From CBDCVN01 sp965223045 (lineage in GTDB: Bacteria > Deinococcota > Deinococci > Deinococcales > Trueperaceae): DNA of 64,000 nt. Under the pieces are notes generated by a model that was given only the letters and a program-made list of their open reading frames with translations, was not told the origin of the DNA and made no database searches. A program made the translations under genes and the position numbers. Below are positions 33,177 to 41,458 of this stretch, piece after piece (the stretch's first letter is position 1; every line of letters begins with the position of its first letter). The stretch is taken from NCBI GenBank assembly GCA_965223045.1, contig CBDCVN010000013.1, positions 3,596,001-3,660,000 of the forward strand, given 5' to 3'.

Positions 33177-35147
33177 ATGCAAAATATCGAAACAAGGGCA
33201 ATAAATGCCATACGTGCTTTAGTTATAGATGCCACCACTGCTGCAGGCTCTGGTCATCCAGGTATGCCCCTAGGAACTGCTACCATGGCTTATGTTCTGT
33301 GGCAAAAGTTCTTAAACCACAACCCTAAAAATCCAAAATGGTTTAATCGTGATCGCTTTGTACAGTCAGCTGGACACGGTTCTATGCTTAGCTATAGCCT
33401 TTTGCACTTGACAGGCTATAACCTTCCCATGGAAGAAATTAAGAACCATCGCCAATATGGCAGTCTTACTCCAGGGCATCCCGAAGTTAATCACACACCT
33501 GGCGTAGAAACCACTACAGGCCCTTTAGGGCAGGGGGTAAGTACAGCAGTAGGTATGGCCCTAGCTGAAGCACATCTAGCAGCTACTTATAACAGGTCTG
33601 GCTTTAAGCTTGTTGATCATTATACTTACGTTATTGCTTCTGATGGTGACTTAATGGAAGGGGTTTCAAACGAAGCCAGCTCTTTAGCAGGACATTTAGG
33701 ATTAAGTAAGTTAATTGTACTTTATGATGACAACAAAATTACTATAGATGGCTCAACTGATGTTGCTTTTACAGAAGATGTGCTCAAACGTTATGAAGCT
33801 TACGGTTGGCATACACAAAAAGTAGCAAATGGGAATGATATTAATGCTATTGAAGAAGCCTTGCAAGCGGCTAAAGCTGAAACTAGTAAGCCTAGTTTAA
33901 TTTCAGTACAGACTATAATTGGTTATGGCTCACCACTTGAAGGCACCTCAGCAATTCATGGAAAAGCCCTAAAAAGTGAACAGGTTGCACAAACTAAAGC
34001 AAAGCTTGGCATTGATTGGCCTGAGTTTACTGTTCCTGAAGATGTGCGCTTGCACTATTATAAAATCCTAGCTAGTGGTGAGGAAGTTGAAGCAGTTTGG
34101 CTTCAACAATTGGAAAACTACCAGCAAAGTTACCCTGAGTCTGCTGCACAATTTAAGCGTGTCTTAAATTGTGAAATATCCAATGTTGAAAAGATTCTAC
34201 CTAATTATGAAGTAGGTAGTTCCCATTCTAGTCGCAACATTTCAGGAGAAGTAATTAATGCCCTTGCTCCACACTTACCTGAGCTGATAGGAGGCTCTGC
34301 TGATTTAGCAGGCTCAAACATAACCACCATGAAAGATGTTCCTTTTATAGAAAAAGACAGCTTTATAGGACGCAATATTCACTTTGGTGTACGCGAGCAT
34401 GGCATGGCTGCTATTGCTAATGGCTTAGCGCTTCATGGTGGCTTGCGCCCATACATAGCAACTTTTCTAATATTTGCTGATTATTTGCGACCAAGCTTGC
34501 GCCTAGCTGCTTTAATGAAGCAATCAGTTATTTATGTCTTTACTCATGACAGCATTGGTTTAGGTGGAGATGGCCCTACCCATCAGCCAGTTTCCCAACT
34601 TATGTCTTTACGTGCAATTCCTAACTTAATAGTTATTCGTCCTGCTGATGCCAATGAAACTACCCAAGCATGGAGCTATGCTTTATCCCAAAGAGAAACT
34701 CCTATAGCTTTAGCTCTTAGCCGTCAGAACCTACCTACATTACAAGTGCCTGAAGGTTCTGTTAGCAAAGGTGCCTATATATTAGCTGATTGTGAAGGTC
34801 AGGCTGAAGTAATACTTATTGCTACAGGCTCAGAGGTCGCCCCCTCATTAGTAGCCAAGGATTTGCTAGCTAAAGAGGGTATTAGAGCAAGGGTAGTGAG
34901 CATGCCAAGTTTTGAAATCTTTGAAGCACAAGATGAAACTTATAAACAAAAAGTCTTGCCAACCAAAGTCAGAGCTAGGGTTGCTGTAGAAGCAGGATCT
35001 TCTCTTGGTTGGCAAAAGCACATTGGTTTAGATGGTGCTGTTATTACCTTGGATAATTTTGGAGCTTCCGGAGATGGCAATAAGCTTATGGAGGTTTATG
35101 GCTTTACTGCTGAGAACATAGCTAAGGTTGCTAAGTCTTTGGTATAG
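33177..35147 (+). CDS. tkt: Transketolase
   Basis: A thiamine-diphosphate enzyme of the pentose phosphate pathway. The 656 residues are the full length. Visible motifs are GHPGMPLGTATMAYVLW at the start, TPGHPEVNHTPGVETTTGPLGQG, the ThDP/Mg motif SDGDLMEGVSNEASSLAGHLG, IGYGSPLEGTSAIHGK, and the pyrimidine-domain signature (GVREHGMAAIANGLALHGG). THDSIGLGGDGPTHQPVS follows. ATG has GGAGG seven bases upstream. The gene stands alone and converges with a haem-sensor gene after 12 bases. Confidence 0.97.
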   Translation: MQNIETRAINAIRALVIDATTAAGSGHPGMPLGTATMAYVLWQKFLNHNPKNPKWFNRDRFVQSAGHGSMLSYSLLHLTGYNLPMEEIKNHRQYGSLTPGHPEVNHTPGVETTTGPLGQGVSTAVGMALAEAHLAATYNRSGFKLVDHYTYVIASDGDLMEGVSNEASSLAGHLGLSKLIVLYDDNKITIDGSTDVAFTEDVLKRYEAYGWHTQKVANGNDINAIEEALQAAKAETSKPSLISVQTIIGYGSPLEGTSAIHGKALKSEQVAQTKAKLGIDWPEFTVPEDVRLHYYKILASGEEVEAVWLQQLENYQQSYPESAAQFKRVLNCEISNVEKILPNYEVGSSHSSRNISGEVINALAPHLPELIGGSADLAGSNITTMKDVPFIEKDSFIGRNIHFGVREHGMAAIANGLALHGGLRPYIATFLIFADYLRPSLRLAALMKQSVIYVFTHDSIGLGGDGPTHQPVSQLMSLRAIPNLIVIRPADANETTQAWSYALSQRETPIALALSRQNLPTLQVPEGSVSKGAYILADCEGQAEVILIATGSEVAPSLVAKDLLAKEGIRARVVSMPSFEIFEAQDETYKQKVLPTKVRARVAVEAGSSLGWQKHIGLDGAVITLDNFGASGDGNKLMEVYGFTAENIAKVAKSLV

Positions 35148-35159
35148 CACTTACCTTTA

Positions 35160-36005
35160 TCAATCAGATAAAATATCCATAGAATCCATCATTTCTTTTG
35201 TTTCTTGAGCCAGCCTTTCCTTTTCCTTCAAGAGCCTTCTATTTTTTCCTAGGACTCCAAAAAGCATACCAACACTAGACAAGCCAATAAACATAACTGC
35301 TAAGCTCATAATTTGGAGGTTTCGAAAACCACTAAGTGTACCCTGATCATCTCCACTTTCCAAATAGGTATTTACCTCCAAAATCCCACGAACATCTCCT
35401 ACTTCCCAATCTGCTTTTGGAGTTTGTGGATGAGTGTTGTGGCAATCCACACAAGCTTGTTGCATTACATCAGCCACTGCATAGCGTATTCTCTCACGCT
35501 TATCTAAATTACCAACAGACTCAAACTCAAAGTAAGGTTCCTCTGGGTCTTTCTGCAAGGCTTCCCAAGCTCTTCTAGAAAAGTCATTTCGCAAACCACC
35601 AGATGATTCACGCCAAGGAAAAGGAAGGGGGCTATATAACTTCACTCCAATCCCAGCATTTTTACCAATCTGCTCACCAAGTAAAATAGTCAGAGTTGCT
35701 GGCAAGGGTATGGTATTGTCTATCCCCTTGTGGAAAGGGCTTATATTCATACCACTATCTCTTGCTTTGCTAACTATTTCTGTTGTATATACATTTCTAA
35801 CTTCTTTTAGGGTTTCAACATAGCCCTTTGCATCATGTATAGCAGATGACTCAATTTGTGCCCTTGCTGTTTTCTCAACAAACAATAAAATAACCCCCAA
35901 AGACAAAACTACTACTAGCATTAGTATTAGTAAAATATTTTCTGCTACCGCTCCTAAATTTTTAGACATAGGTTTCCTCACTTTAATAGAAATGGTTTTA
36001 GGCAT
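35160..36005 (-). CDS. Membrane-anchored Tll0287-like (DUF3365) haem-binding protein
   Basis: 281 residues. A membrane segment at 25-43, a periplasmic domain to about residue 225 with a c-type haem motif CVDCH (Cys185, Cys188, His189) followed by NTHPQTPKADWEVGDVRGILEV, and a second membrane segment near 230-250. A short coiled-coil tail ends the protein. This is the sensor half seen in Tll0287-type signalling proteins. Here no HAMP, kinase or cyclase domain follows, so it either works alone or passes a signal to a partner. A redox or gas-sensing role is inferred from the family. Confidence 0.85.
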   Translation of the reverse strand: MPKTISIKVRKPMSKNLGAVAENILLILMLVVVLSLGVILLFVEKTARAQIESSAIHDAKGYVETLKEVRNVYTTEIVSKARDSGMNISPFHKGIDNTIPLPATLTILLGEQIGKNAGIGVKLYSPLPFPWRESSGGLRNDFSRRAWEALQKDPEEPYFEFESVGNLDKRERIRYAVADVMQQACVDCHNTHPQTPKADWEVGDVRGILEVNTYLESGDDQGTLSGFRNLQIMSLAVMFIGLSSVGMLFGVLGKNRRLLKEKERLAQETKEMMDSMDILSD

Positions 36006-36021
36006 ATTTAGAACCCCTAAC

Positions 36022-36309
36022 TCAGTCTACATAGCAAACTATGTGCGAGTATTCACTTGGCTTCAGCTCTCGAGCCTTCTTAGCTACAGCTAAAGACAAA
36101 GCATCTTTTTTCCTTACTGGAGAAGCAAGCTCATAAACAGGATTCCAGCTATTATACCCCACTGTAACTACTTTTAATGGATTAAGGTGCCTACCATTAA
36201 AAATTTCCTGAACGAATTTATCAACTAGTTGCTCATCAATAGCGATTTTAGGTGAACGTATGTGTTTAACACTAATGCTCTTTTCAGTATGTTTCTTATC
36301 AATACTCAT
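36022..36309 (-). CDS. Small protein of unknown function
   Basis: About 95 residues, charged and soluble, with no membrane segment. The sequence (RSPKIAIDEQLVDKFVQEIF ... ASPVRKKDALSLAVAKKARE) does not match a family I can name. It lies 16 bases upstream of the haem-sensor gene, so the two are probably co-transcribed. I choose the ATG at 36309 because AAGG lies nine bases before it; an ATG at 36318 would be too close. The start lies inside a tandem 19-base duplication. Confidence 0.65.
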   Translation of the reverse strand: MSIDKKHTEKSISVKHIRSPKIAIDEQLVDKFVQEIFNGRHLNPLKVVTVGYNSWNPVYELASPVRKKDALSLAVAKKARELKPSEYSHIVCYVD

Positions 36310-36340
36310 ACTATCCATCCTTACTCATACTATCTATCCT
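36303..36340. repeat. Tandem 19-bp duplication carrying a start site
   Basis: Two adjacent copies of TACTCATACTATCYATCCT with one mismatch. Read on the minus strand each copy has a GGATRGATAGTATG start-like segment. Only the second copy leads into a long frame. Confidence 0.8.
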
Positions 36341-36783
36341 TAAAAAATCAATTTCTAAAAGTGAGTTAAGTTTATAACTTCTTTCAAAGCATTCGCAGTT
36401 ACATTTTAAAAAGTTTCTAAAATAAAATAGACACTTAAGATATGTCCCTTACGTATCTTTATAGTGCACATTGCCAACTCTGACCTTAGCAGCTGGCTAG
36501 GGGTTACTTTAACAAGTCATTACCCAATTAGACGTGAGGTAAATAACAAGTTCTACAAAGCATCTATTAAACTCAATAAGAGCCTTAGTTTACTTAAAAA
36601 AGTAAGTTGACTATAAATTTTAAATCAAAATTCCACAATACCCAAATTAATATGCTTACTGTTTTTAGGGCTATGTCTAAAATGCTAAATTTTCTAAAAA
36701 TATTGATTTAATCTAGTTAAACATTGAGTAATTTCTAACAAACTAATCTTGAGTAGATTTTAACAAATTGTTACTCTCTAATC
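36341..36783. other. Gene-free AT-rich region between divergent genes
   Basis: About 440 very AT-rich bases between the small-protein gene (minus) and the YdcF gene (plus). No coherent frame, RNA or strong hairpin is visible. It presumably holds both promoters. Confidence 0.5.
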
Positions 36784-37581
36784 GTGTTTATTTTTTCCAA
36801 AATAGTTGCTGGACTTTTACAACCAAGTAATTTACTAATTTTCTTTAGTTTGCTAGGAACAATCTTGCTCTACACCCCTAGAAAAGGTTTAGGCCGCCTC
36901 TTTCTAGCTATAATTATCATTATTTGGCTAACTATAATCATCTTTCCTGTACATGTGCTCATTGCAACCCCTTTAGAATCCCGCTTTCCCCAAGTAACTA
37001 CATTACCTAAAAAAGTTGATGGTATAGTAGTTCTGGGTGGTGCTGTGGATGAAATGCTTACTGCTATGCATAAGCAAGTCTCTTTAAATCAAGCTGCTGA
37101 ACGAATGACTGTAGCAGCAACTTTATCTAAAAAATATCCCAATGCCAGATTGATTTTTACTGGAGGTAGTGGTCTTACTTCTAAAGGTAATTTAGAGCTT
37201 AATGAAGCAACTGTGGCTGAACTTTTTTTTGCTAGTCTTGGAATTTCTGAATCACAACTTATCTTGGAAAATAATTCGCGTAATACTTATGAAAATGCGC
37301 TTTACTCTAAACAGCTAGCACAATCAAAACTGAGTGAGACTTGGCTACTAGTAACTTCTGCTTATCATATGCCCAGAGCTATAGGTACCTTTCGCAAACA
37401 AGGCTGGCAAGTTATTCCTTATCCTGTTGATTATAGAACTACTGGGAATGTAACAAAACGCCATTTAGTATTACTATTAGGAGATAAGTTAAGCATTATT
37501 GACACTGCAGCTAAAGAATGGGTAGGCCTTGTAGCTTACTGGTTACTGGGTCGTAGTGAGGAAATTTTCCCCAGCCCGTAA
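36784..37581 (+). CDS. YdcF/ElyC-family (DUF218) envelope protein
   Basis: 265 residues. Two membrane segments at 10-28 and 38-62 are followed by a periplasmic DUF218 domain: VDGIVVLGGAVDE, YPNARLIFTGGSG, LILENNSRNTYENALYSKQL and LVTSAYHMPRAIGTFRKQGW. ElyC, the E. coli member with this layout, affects lipid-carrier use in peptidoglycan assembly, so an envelope role is the best family-based guess. The start is GTG. It stands alone and converges with hemF. Confidence 0.9.
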   Translation: MFIFSKIVAGLLQPSNLLIFFSLLGTILLYTPRKGLGRLFLAIIIIIWLTIIIFPVHVLIATPLESRFPQVTTLPKKVDGIVVLGGAVDEMLTAMHKQVSLNQAAERMTVAATLSKKYPNARLIFTGGSGLTSKGNLELNEATVAELFFASLGISESQLILENNSRNTYENALYSKQLAQSKLSETWLLVTSAYHMPRAIGTFRKQGWQVIPYPVDYRTTGNVTKRHLVLLLGDKLSIIDTAAKEWVGLVAYWLLGRSEEIFPSP

Positions 37582-37683
37582 CATACACCTTGCATTTCAC
37601 TAGTTCCGTTACTTACTATTATTCACCCTGAATTCTACTTGGCAACTTCTACCTTATACGCCCTAAGCCATGTAAAAGAACAA

Positions 37684-38595
37684 CTATACCCAGTTCCTTG
37701 ACTGTAAATACCCGAGCATTTTTCCCTCTTCACTACCTTTCTGGGGTTTATAATCAAACTTCCAGTGAGCTACTGCAGGTAAAGACATAAGTATAGCTTC
37801 AATGTTACCACCTGTTTGTAAACCAAAAAGAGTTCCTCTATCATAAATTAGATTAAATTCCACATAGCGTCCACGTCTGTAGAGTTGCCATGAACGTTCT
37901 CTATCTCCAAAAGAAGTATCTTTACGACTCTTAACTATGGGTAAATAAGCTTTTGCAATTGTATCTATACCATCACTGGCAAAAGCAAAGTTCCGCTCGA
38001 AGTTAGCTTGGTTGGGAGGCTCGAGCTCATCAAAAAATATACCGCCAATCCCACGCATTTCACCACGGTGTTTTATAAAAAAGTATTCATCACAAAGTTT
38101 TTTAAATTCAGGATAATAGTGCTGACCATGACGATCGCATTGGGCCTTTAAAGTCTTATGAAAATGGATTATGTCTTCTTCAAAAGGATAATTAGGGGTC
38201 AAGTCCGCACCACCACCAAACCAAAATATATTGTCAGGATTACCTTCGTCGCCCACTTCAAAATAGCGATAATTAGCATGAAAAGTAGGCACATAAGGAT
38301 TTTGCGCATGTAAAACCATAGATATACCAGTTGCAAAGAAGGGTTTTCCTTCTATACCTTTATGTTTTTGGGCAAGACTTGGAGGCACATGTTTACCATA
38401 AACAGCTGAAGTATTTATACCTGCCTTTTCAAAAACAGTGCCGTTTTCCATAACTCGAGCCCTCCCTCCTCCTCCTGCTTTATGTTGCCAATTATGTTCT
38501 TGGAATCTAGCTTGACCATCAATTTCTTCAAAAGCCTCTACAAGCTTTATTTGTCCTTGCTGCATAAGATCAATAACTTGTTCTTGTCTGCTCAT
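37684..38595 (-). CDS. hemF: Oxygen-dependent coproporphyrinogen III oxidase
   Basis: The enzyme decarboxylates coproporphyrinogen III to protoporphyrinogen IX using molecular oxygen. The 303 residues show GGGGRARVMENGTVFEKAG, HANYRYFEV, FWFGGGADLTPNYPFEED, HRGEMRGIGGIFFDEL, and a signature around YVEFNLIYDRGTLFGLQTGGN. Length and motifs are normal. Dependence on oxygen supports an aerobic lifestyle. It is monocistronic and converges with the YdcF gene after a 100-base gap that shows no clear terminator. Confidence 0.97.
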   Translation of the reverse strand: MSRQEQVIDLMQQGQIKLVEAFEEIDGQARFQEHNWQHKAGGGGRARVMENGTVFEKAGINTSAVYGKHVPPSLAQKHKGIEGKPFFATGISMVLHAQNPYVPTFHANYRYFEVGDEGNPDNIFWFGGGADLTPNYPFEEDIIHFHKTLKAQCDRHGQHYYPEFKKLCDEYFFIKHRGEMRGIGGIFFDELEPPNQANFERNFAFASDGIDTIAKAYLPIVKSRKDTSFGDRERSWQLYRRGRYVEFNLIYDRGTLFGLQTGGNIEAILMSLPAVAHWKFDYKPQKGSEEGKMLGYLQSRNWV

Positions 38596-38701
38596 AAATT
38601 AACCTCACAAAAAATCATGACTTTATGTTCTAAAATATAATAATTATATGTCTTAAAATAATCGAGTGAGTAATTGGATATAATAATTTAAGGAGTCAAT
38701 C

Positions 38702-39391
38702 TTGAAAGAAAATTCTCAACGCCTAGTTATTGTTACTGCTGTTTCTCTTATTACAATAATTGTAGCAATTATGATCTACGCACGTTTTTTTAGTGGTGGT
38801 GATAATGGCATTATTAACAGTGGCTCTGGTTCTACCAACATTGATTATAGTGTTCAACCAGTCCTTGGGGATAACAATGCTCCTGTAAAAGTAGTACTTT
38901 TTGAAGATTTTTTGTGCCCTCACTGTGCTAGTTTTACAGAAAGCATTTTACCCCAGCTTAAGAGAGAGTATAGTGACAATGAAAATGTAGCCTTCTTCTT
39001 TATCAACTTTCCATTAGGTAGCTTTGGTCCTCCCTCTATAGCCTCTGCTTTAGCAGGTGAATGTGTTTATGAGCAAAGCAACGAAGCTTTTTGGGAGTTC
39101 AAGACAGTGCTCATGCGTTCACAAAGGAATGTTAATTATACTGCCAAAGGTTTGGCAGAGCTTGCTGATCAATATGTTTCTGGTTTGAATGTTGAAGAGC
39201 TCGAGACATGTATAGAAGAAAATCGTCACAGTGAGAAAGTAAGTAATGATCGTGAAATAGCCAGCTCTGCTGCTAGCTCTACTCCTGCAATCTTAGTCAA
39301 TGGTGAACTTGTTACTGATGCACACGGTGATAGCGACCCTTCACTTTCAAGCATTAGTGCAGCAATTGAGCAAGCACTTAGTGACTTATGA
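38702..39391 (+). CDS. Membrane-anchored DsbA-family thiol:disulfide oxidoreductase
   Basis: 229 residues. An N-terminal membrane anchor at 8-28, then a thioredoxin-fold DsbA domain of the DsbA/BdbD type (PVKVVLFEDFLCPHCASF). The active-site pair is CPHC (Cys72, Cys75) and the cis-Pro loop is in SSTPAILVNG. It introduces disulfides into exported proteins. The start is TTG with a strong AAGGAG seven bases upstream. The end overlaps the DsbB-like gene (ATGA), the expected oxidising partner. Confidence 0.93.
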   Translation: MKENSQRLVIVTAVSLITIIVAIMIYARFFSGGDNGIINSGSGSTNIDYSVQPVLGDNNAPVKVVLFEDFLCPHCASFTESILPQLKREYSDNENVAFFFINFPLGSFGPPSIASALAGECVYEQSNEAFWEFKTVLMRSQRNVNYTAKGLAELADQYVSGLNVEELETCIEENRHSEKVSNDREIASSAASSTPAILVNGELVTDAHGDSDPSLSSISAAIEQALSDL

Positions 39392-39807
39392 TTCGTAAGC
39401 AAGGGCTTTACCTAGCTTGGTTAGTTGCCATTGTAGCTACTGCTGGTAGTCTTTACTTTAGTGAGGTACGTCATTTCATACCCTGTACTTACTGCTGGTA
39501 TCAACGCATTTTGATGTATCCGTTAGTAATTATCCTTGGGATTGCTAGCTACAGGCAAGATAAAGACATTGCAATTTACACTTTGCCTCTCAGCATCCTT
39601 GGCGCAGGAATCGCGTTTTACCATTATCTAGGACAGAAAGTACCTGACATCTTTTCTAGTGGTGGTTGCAGCACAGCTGTACCCTGTAGTTATATGTACA
39701 TTAATTGGTGGGGGTTTGTAACTATTCCCTTTTTATCTTTGGTAGCTTTCATTCTTATTAGTGTTTTTATGGTGGCTTTAGTTCAAACTAGAAATTGGAA
39801 GGAGTGA
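39388..39807 (+). CDS. DsbB/BdbC-family disulfide-generating membrane protein
   Basis: 139 residues with four membrane segments. Two cysteine pairs sit in the expected loops: Cys33/Cys36 in PCTYCWYQR and Cys94/Cys100 in GGCSTAVPC. It re-oxidises the DsbA partner and passes electrons to quinone. It is translationally coupled to that gene by an ATGA overlap. Its last four codons overlap the 3' end of the convergent tRNA-Gln gene, so the two transcripts must share or cross this sequence. Confidence 0.92.
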   Translation: MIRKQGLYLAWLVAIVATAGSLYFSEVRHFIPCTYCWYQRILMYPLVIILGIASYRQDKDIAIYTLPLSILGAGIAFYHYLGQKVPDIFSSGGCSTAVPCSYMYINWWGFVTIPFLSLVAFILISVFMVALVQTRNWKE

Positions 39808-39871
39808 TGGGATTCGAGCCCATAACCTCTTGATCCAAAATCAAGTGCTCTGCCAGTTGAGCCACACTCCT
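39796..39871 (-). tRNA. tRNA-Gln (anticodon TTG)
   Basis: On the minus strand a seven-base acceptor stem (AGGAGTG / CACTCCT), D arm with CTCAACTGG, anticodon stem-loop CTTGA-TTTTGGA-TCAAG (anticodon TTG), and T arm GGGCTCGAATCCC. CCA appears encoded at 39796-39798 after an unusual T in the discriminator position. The 3' end overlaps the convergent DsbB-like gene by about 12 bases. Confidence 0.93.
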
Positions 39872-39872
39872 A

Positions 39873-39950
39873 TGGTGACCTAGACGGGACTCGAACCCGC
39901 TAGTTACCATCTTGAAAGGATGGCGACTCGACCACTTCGTCTTCTAGGCC
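39873..39950 (-). tRNA. tRNA-Glu (anticodon TTC)
   Basis: On the minus strand the acceptor stem GGCCTAG pairs with CTAGGTC (one G-T pair). The anticodon stem-loop is CCATC-CTTTCAA-GATGG (anticodon TTC) and the T arm is GCGGGTTCGAGTCCCGT. Discriminator A and an encoded CCA follow. It lies immediately upstream of tRNA-Gln and is co-transcribed with it. Glutamyl-tRNA is also the substrate of the HemA encoded in this window. Confidence 0.95.
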
Positions 39951-40029
39951 ATGTGGTAATGAATAAAAAACTAAAAATCAAGGAATCTTTACTAATTGCT
40001 TTCTACATACAATAAAATCTGCATACAAT

Positions 40030-40057
40030 AAAAAAAGGGAAGCTTTTCGCTTCCCTT
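40030..40057 (-). terminator. Intrinsic terminator of the candidate small RNA
   Basis: A perfect nine-pair stem, AAGGGAAGC / GCTTCCCTT, with a five-base loop, followed on the minus strand by a run of T. No protein gene on this strand ends nearby. Confidence 0.85.
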
Positions 40058-40202
40058 GCGTCATCCATTTAAACCTAGTAGGAAAGTTACAAATAAACCT
40101 CACTAACTACATAGGTAAAGCAAACACAAGGGTTTAAGCTACTCTCTCGCAAGTAGAGCCAACTCTGATTAAGTTGTGAAGAAAGCCTTACATCAACCAT
40201 AG
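40030..40202 (-). ncRNA. Candidate small RNA of about 170 nt
   Basis: A gene-free stretch flanked by a good promoter (17-base spacing) and a strong intrinsic terminator on the same strand. There is no open frame of note. An internal hairpin (CTACT, eight-base loop, AGTAG) can be drawn around 40150. Size and isolation resemble 6S RNA, but I could not draw the closed-bubble fold with paired ends, and it has no SRP, tmRNA or RNase P signature. It lies just upstream of the tRNA-Glu/tRNA-Gln pair on the same strand. Identity unknown. Confidence 0.5.
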
Positions 40203-40208
40203 CGTAGA

Positions 40209-40237
40209 AGTTTAGCAGGTAACTGATCTCAAGTCAA
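40209..40237 (-). promoter_or_regulatory. Sigma70-type promoter for a candidate small RNA
   Basis: On the minus strand TTGACT (40237-40232) and TAAACT (40214-40209) stand exactly 17 bases apart. A start near 40202 would give a transcript of about 170 bases ending at the terminator at 40035-40057. Confidence 0.6.
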
Positions 40238-40316
40238 GTCTCACTTAAGATTTTTGATGAGAACATTACAGAGTAATGAGAATTGAGAATAACGTTTGGC
40301 TAGGATTATAAGCTTA

Positions 40317-40782
40317 TTAGTTTGAATCACACATTTGCTTAAGCCCCTGTTTAATTAGTTCAAACTCGCTATTTGATAATGATCCTAAGTACTGCCCTAA
40401 GCAAGTTATATCAATACTTCTGAGCTAGTCTAACAAAACTATAGAATCAACATGTAATCCACCCATACCTGCTTTTAGCAAAGAGTAAATGTTTTTGTTT
40501 TGCTGCTGCCATTTTCCACCTTGTGTGGTCATTGGGGCGACTTGTATAGTCAAATGATTTTGAGTTGCGGTAGTTTTCAACATAATTTTGCCTTCCTAAA
40601 ACACTTTATGATTCTGAATGGAACCGCTGTTTAAACGCATTCAACTATAAAACAGGATAACGTACATTGTTAGGAACATAGATTACGACAGCAGGGTGTA
40701 TTCCTTCTTGTTCATGTCCTTGTAGAGTATGGTAGGGAAATGATACTAGAGCAATATCACCAAGATCGAGCAAACTACTCAT
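40317..40782 (-). pseudogene. Broken MazF/PemK-family toxin gene
   Basis: From the ATG at 40782 the frame reads MSSLLDLGDIALVSFPYHT followed by LQGHEQEGIHPAVVIYVPNN, the start of a MazF/PemK ribonuclease toxin, and then hits TAG. Further on, in another frame, the family's second half continues: QVAPMTTQGGKWQQQNKNIY, LLKAGMGGLHVDSIVLLD, an in-frame TAG, then LRSIDITCLGQYLGSLSNSE to a final TAA at 40317. At least one frameshift or insertion (about 40600-40650) and one nonsense change are needed. No functional toxin can be made. Confidence 0.75.
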
Positions 40783-40794
40783 CTTTTCCCTCCA

Positions 40795-41154
40795 CTACAG
40801 ACCAACTCCTTTTATGTATTTAATGGGTTTGCCTAAGGTGCTGAGGTCAACGTTTCCCCAGCTGTATTCGTCTATTGGAGGTGCTAAATCTGCCTCGAGC
40901 CAAGACTTTGATTCTCTATCTATATTAGGTTGATACTTAAATTCTATAAGATCACTGACTGTGACTGGTGATTTTGCAAGATTTGTTAATGCTGCAAGTA
41001 TGGCTTCGAGACTACCTTTATTGATATTAGTTGGTCCAGCACCTGTAAAACGATAGATAGTTTTCGCGCCAAATTCATAGCCAAGACGCATAATTTCACG
41101 TTCAACTTGGGCAGGTTTCAGATGATACTTACAGTTGATCGGAAATGGCTTGCC
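40795..41154 (-). pseudogene. Gene fragment upstream of mazF remnant, unknown family
   Basis: A 98-residue frame from the ATG at 41091 reads RLGYEFGAKTIYRFTGAGPT, then SWLEADLAPPIDEYSWGNVD and an ending GKPIKYIKGVGL. Protein-like sequence continues upstream of that ATG in the same frame (FPINCKYHLKPAQVEREI) as far as a TAG at 41155-41157, so the visible ORF is the 3' part of a longer gene. It ends 12 bases before the mazF remnant, the position of an antitoxin gene. I cannot assign it to an antitoxin family. Confidence 0.5.
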
Positions 41155-41395
41155 CTAATATTTAGGGTATCCCTGTTGCTATATGCGTCACAAGAAGTAT
41201 TTTTAACAATGACTACAGTAAGAAAACAATCTTTAAAATGGAAAATTGCCAAATTTTGAGTATGTCCTGTAGAGGCTTAACCGATCACCCATACTTTTGT
41301 AGGTATTGATCAAATTTCCAAATAATCATAATTGGTAATCATACACTAATGTAGCTACAGAAATGACTAAGCAAATTAACCTTATTTGACAAATT

Positions 41396-41419
41396 CCCTC
41401 TAAACAAAACTTTAGAGGG
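41396..41419 (-). terminator. Hairpin downstream of the TRAP operon
   Basis: A perfect nine-pair stem, CCCTCTAAA / TTTAGAGGG, with a six-base loop, 40 bases after the last TRAP gene. The T-run after it is weak (AATTTGTC), so termination efficiency is uncertain. Confidence 0.5.
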
Positions 41420-41458
41420 CAAGTAACAGTAAACAACACTATATTTCTATAACTAAAG

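Noticed and set aside
40030..40202. Identification of the small RNA as 6S, SRP or tmRNA
   Set aside because: Ends do not pair into the 6S closing stem, there is no SRP tetraloop/symmetric loop signature, and no tRNA-like T arm. Left as unknown.
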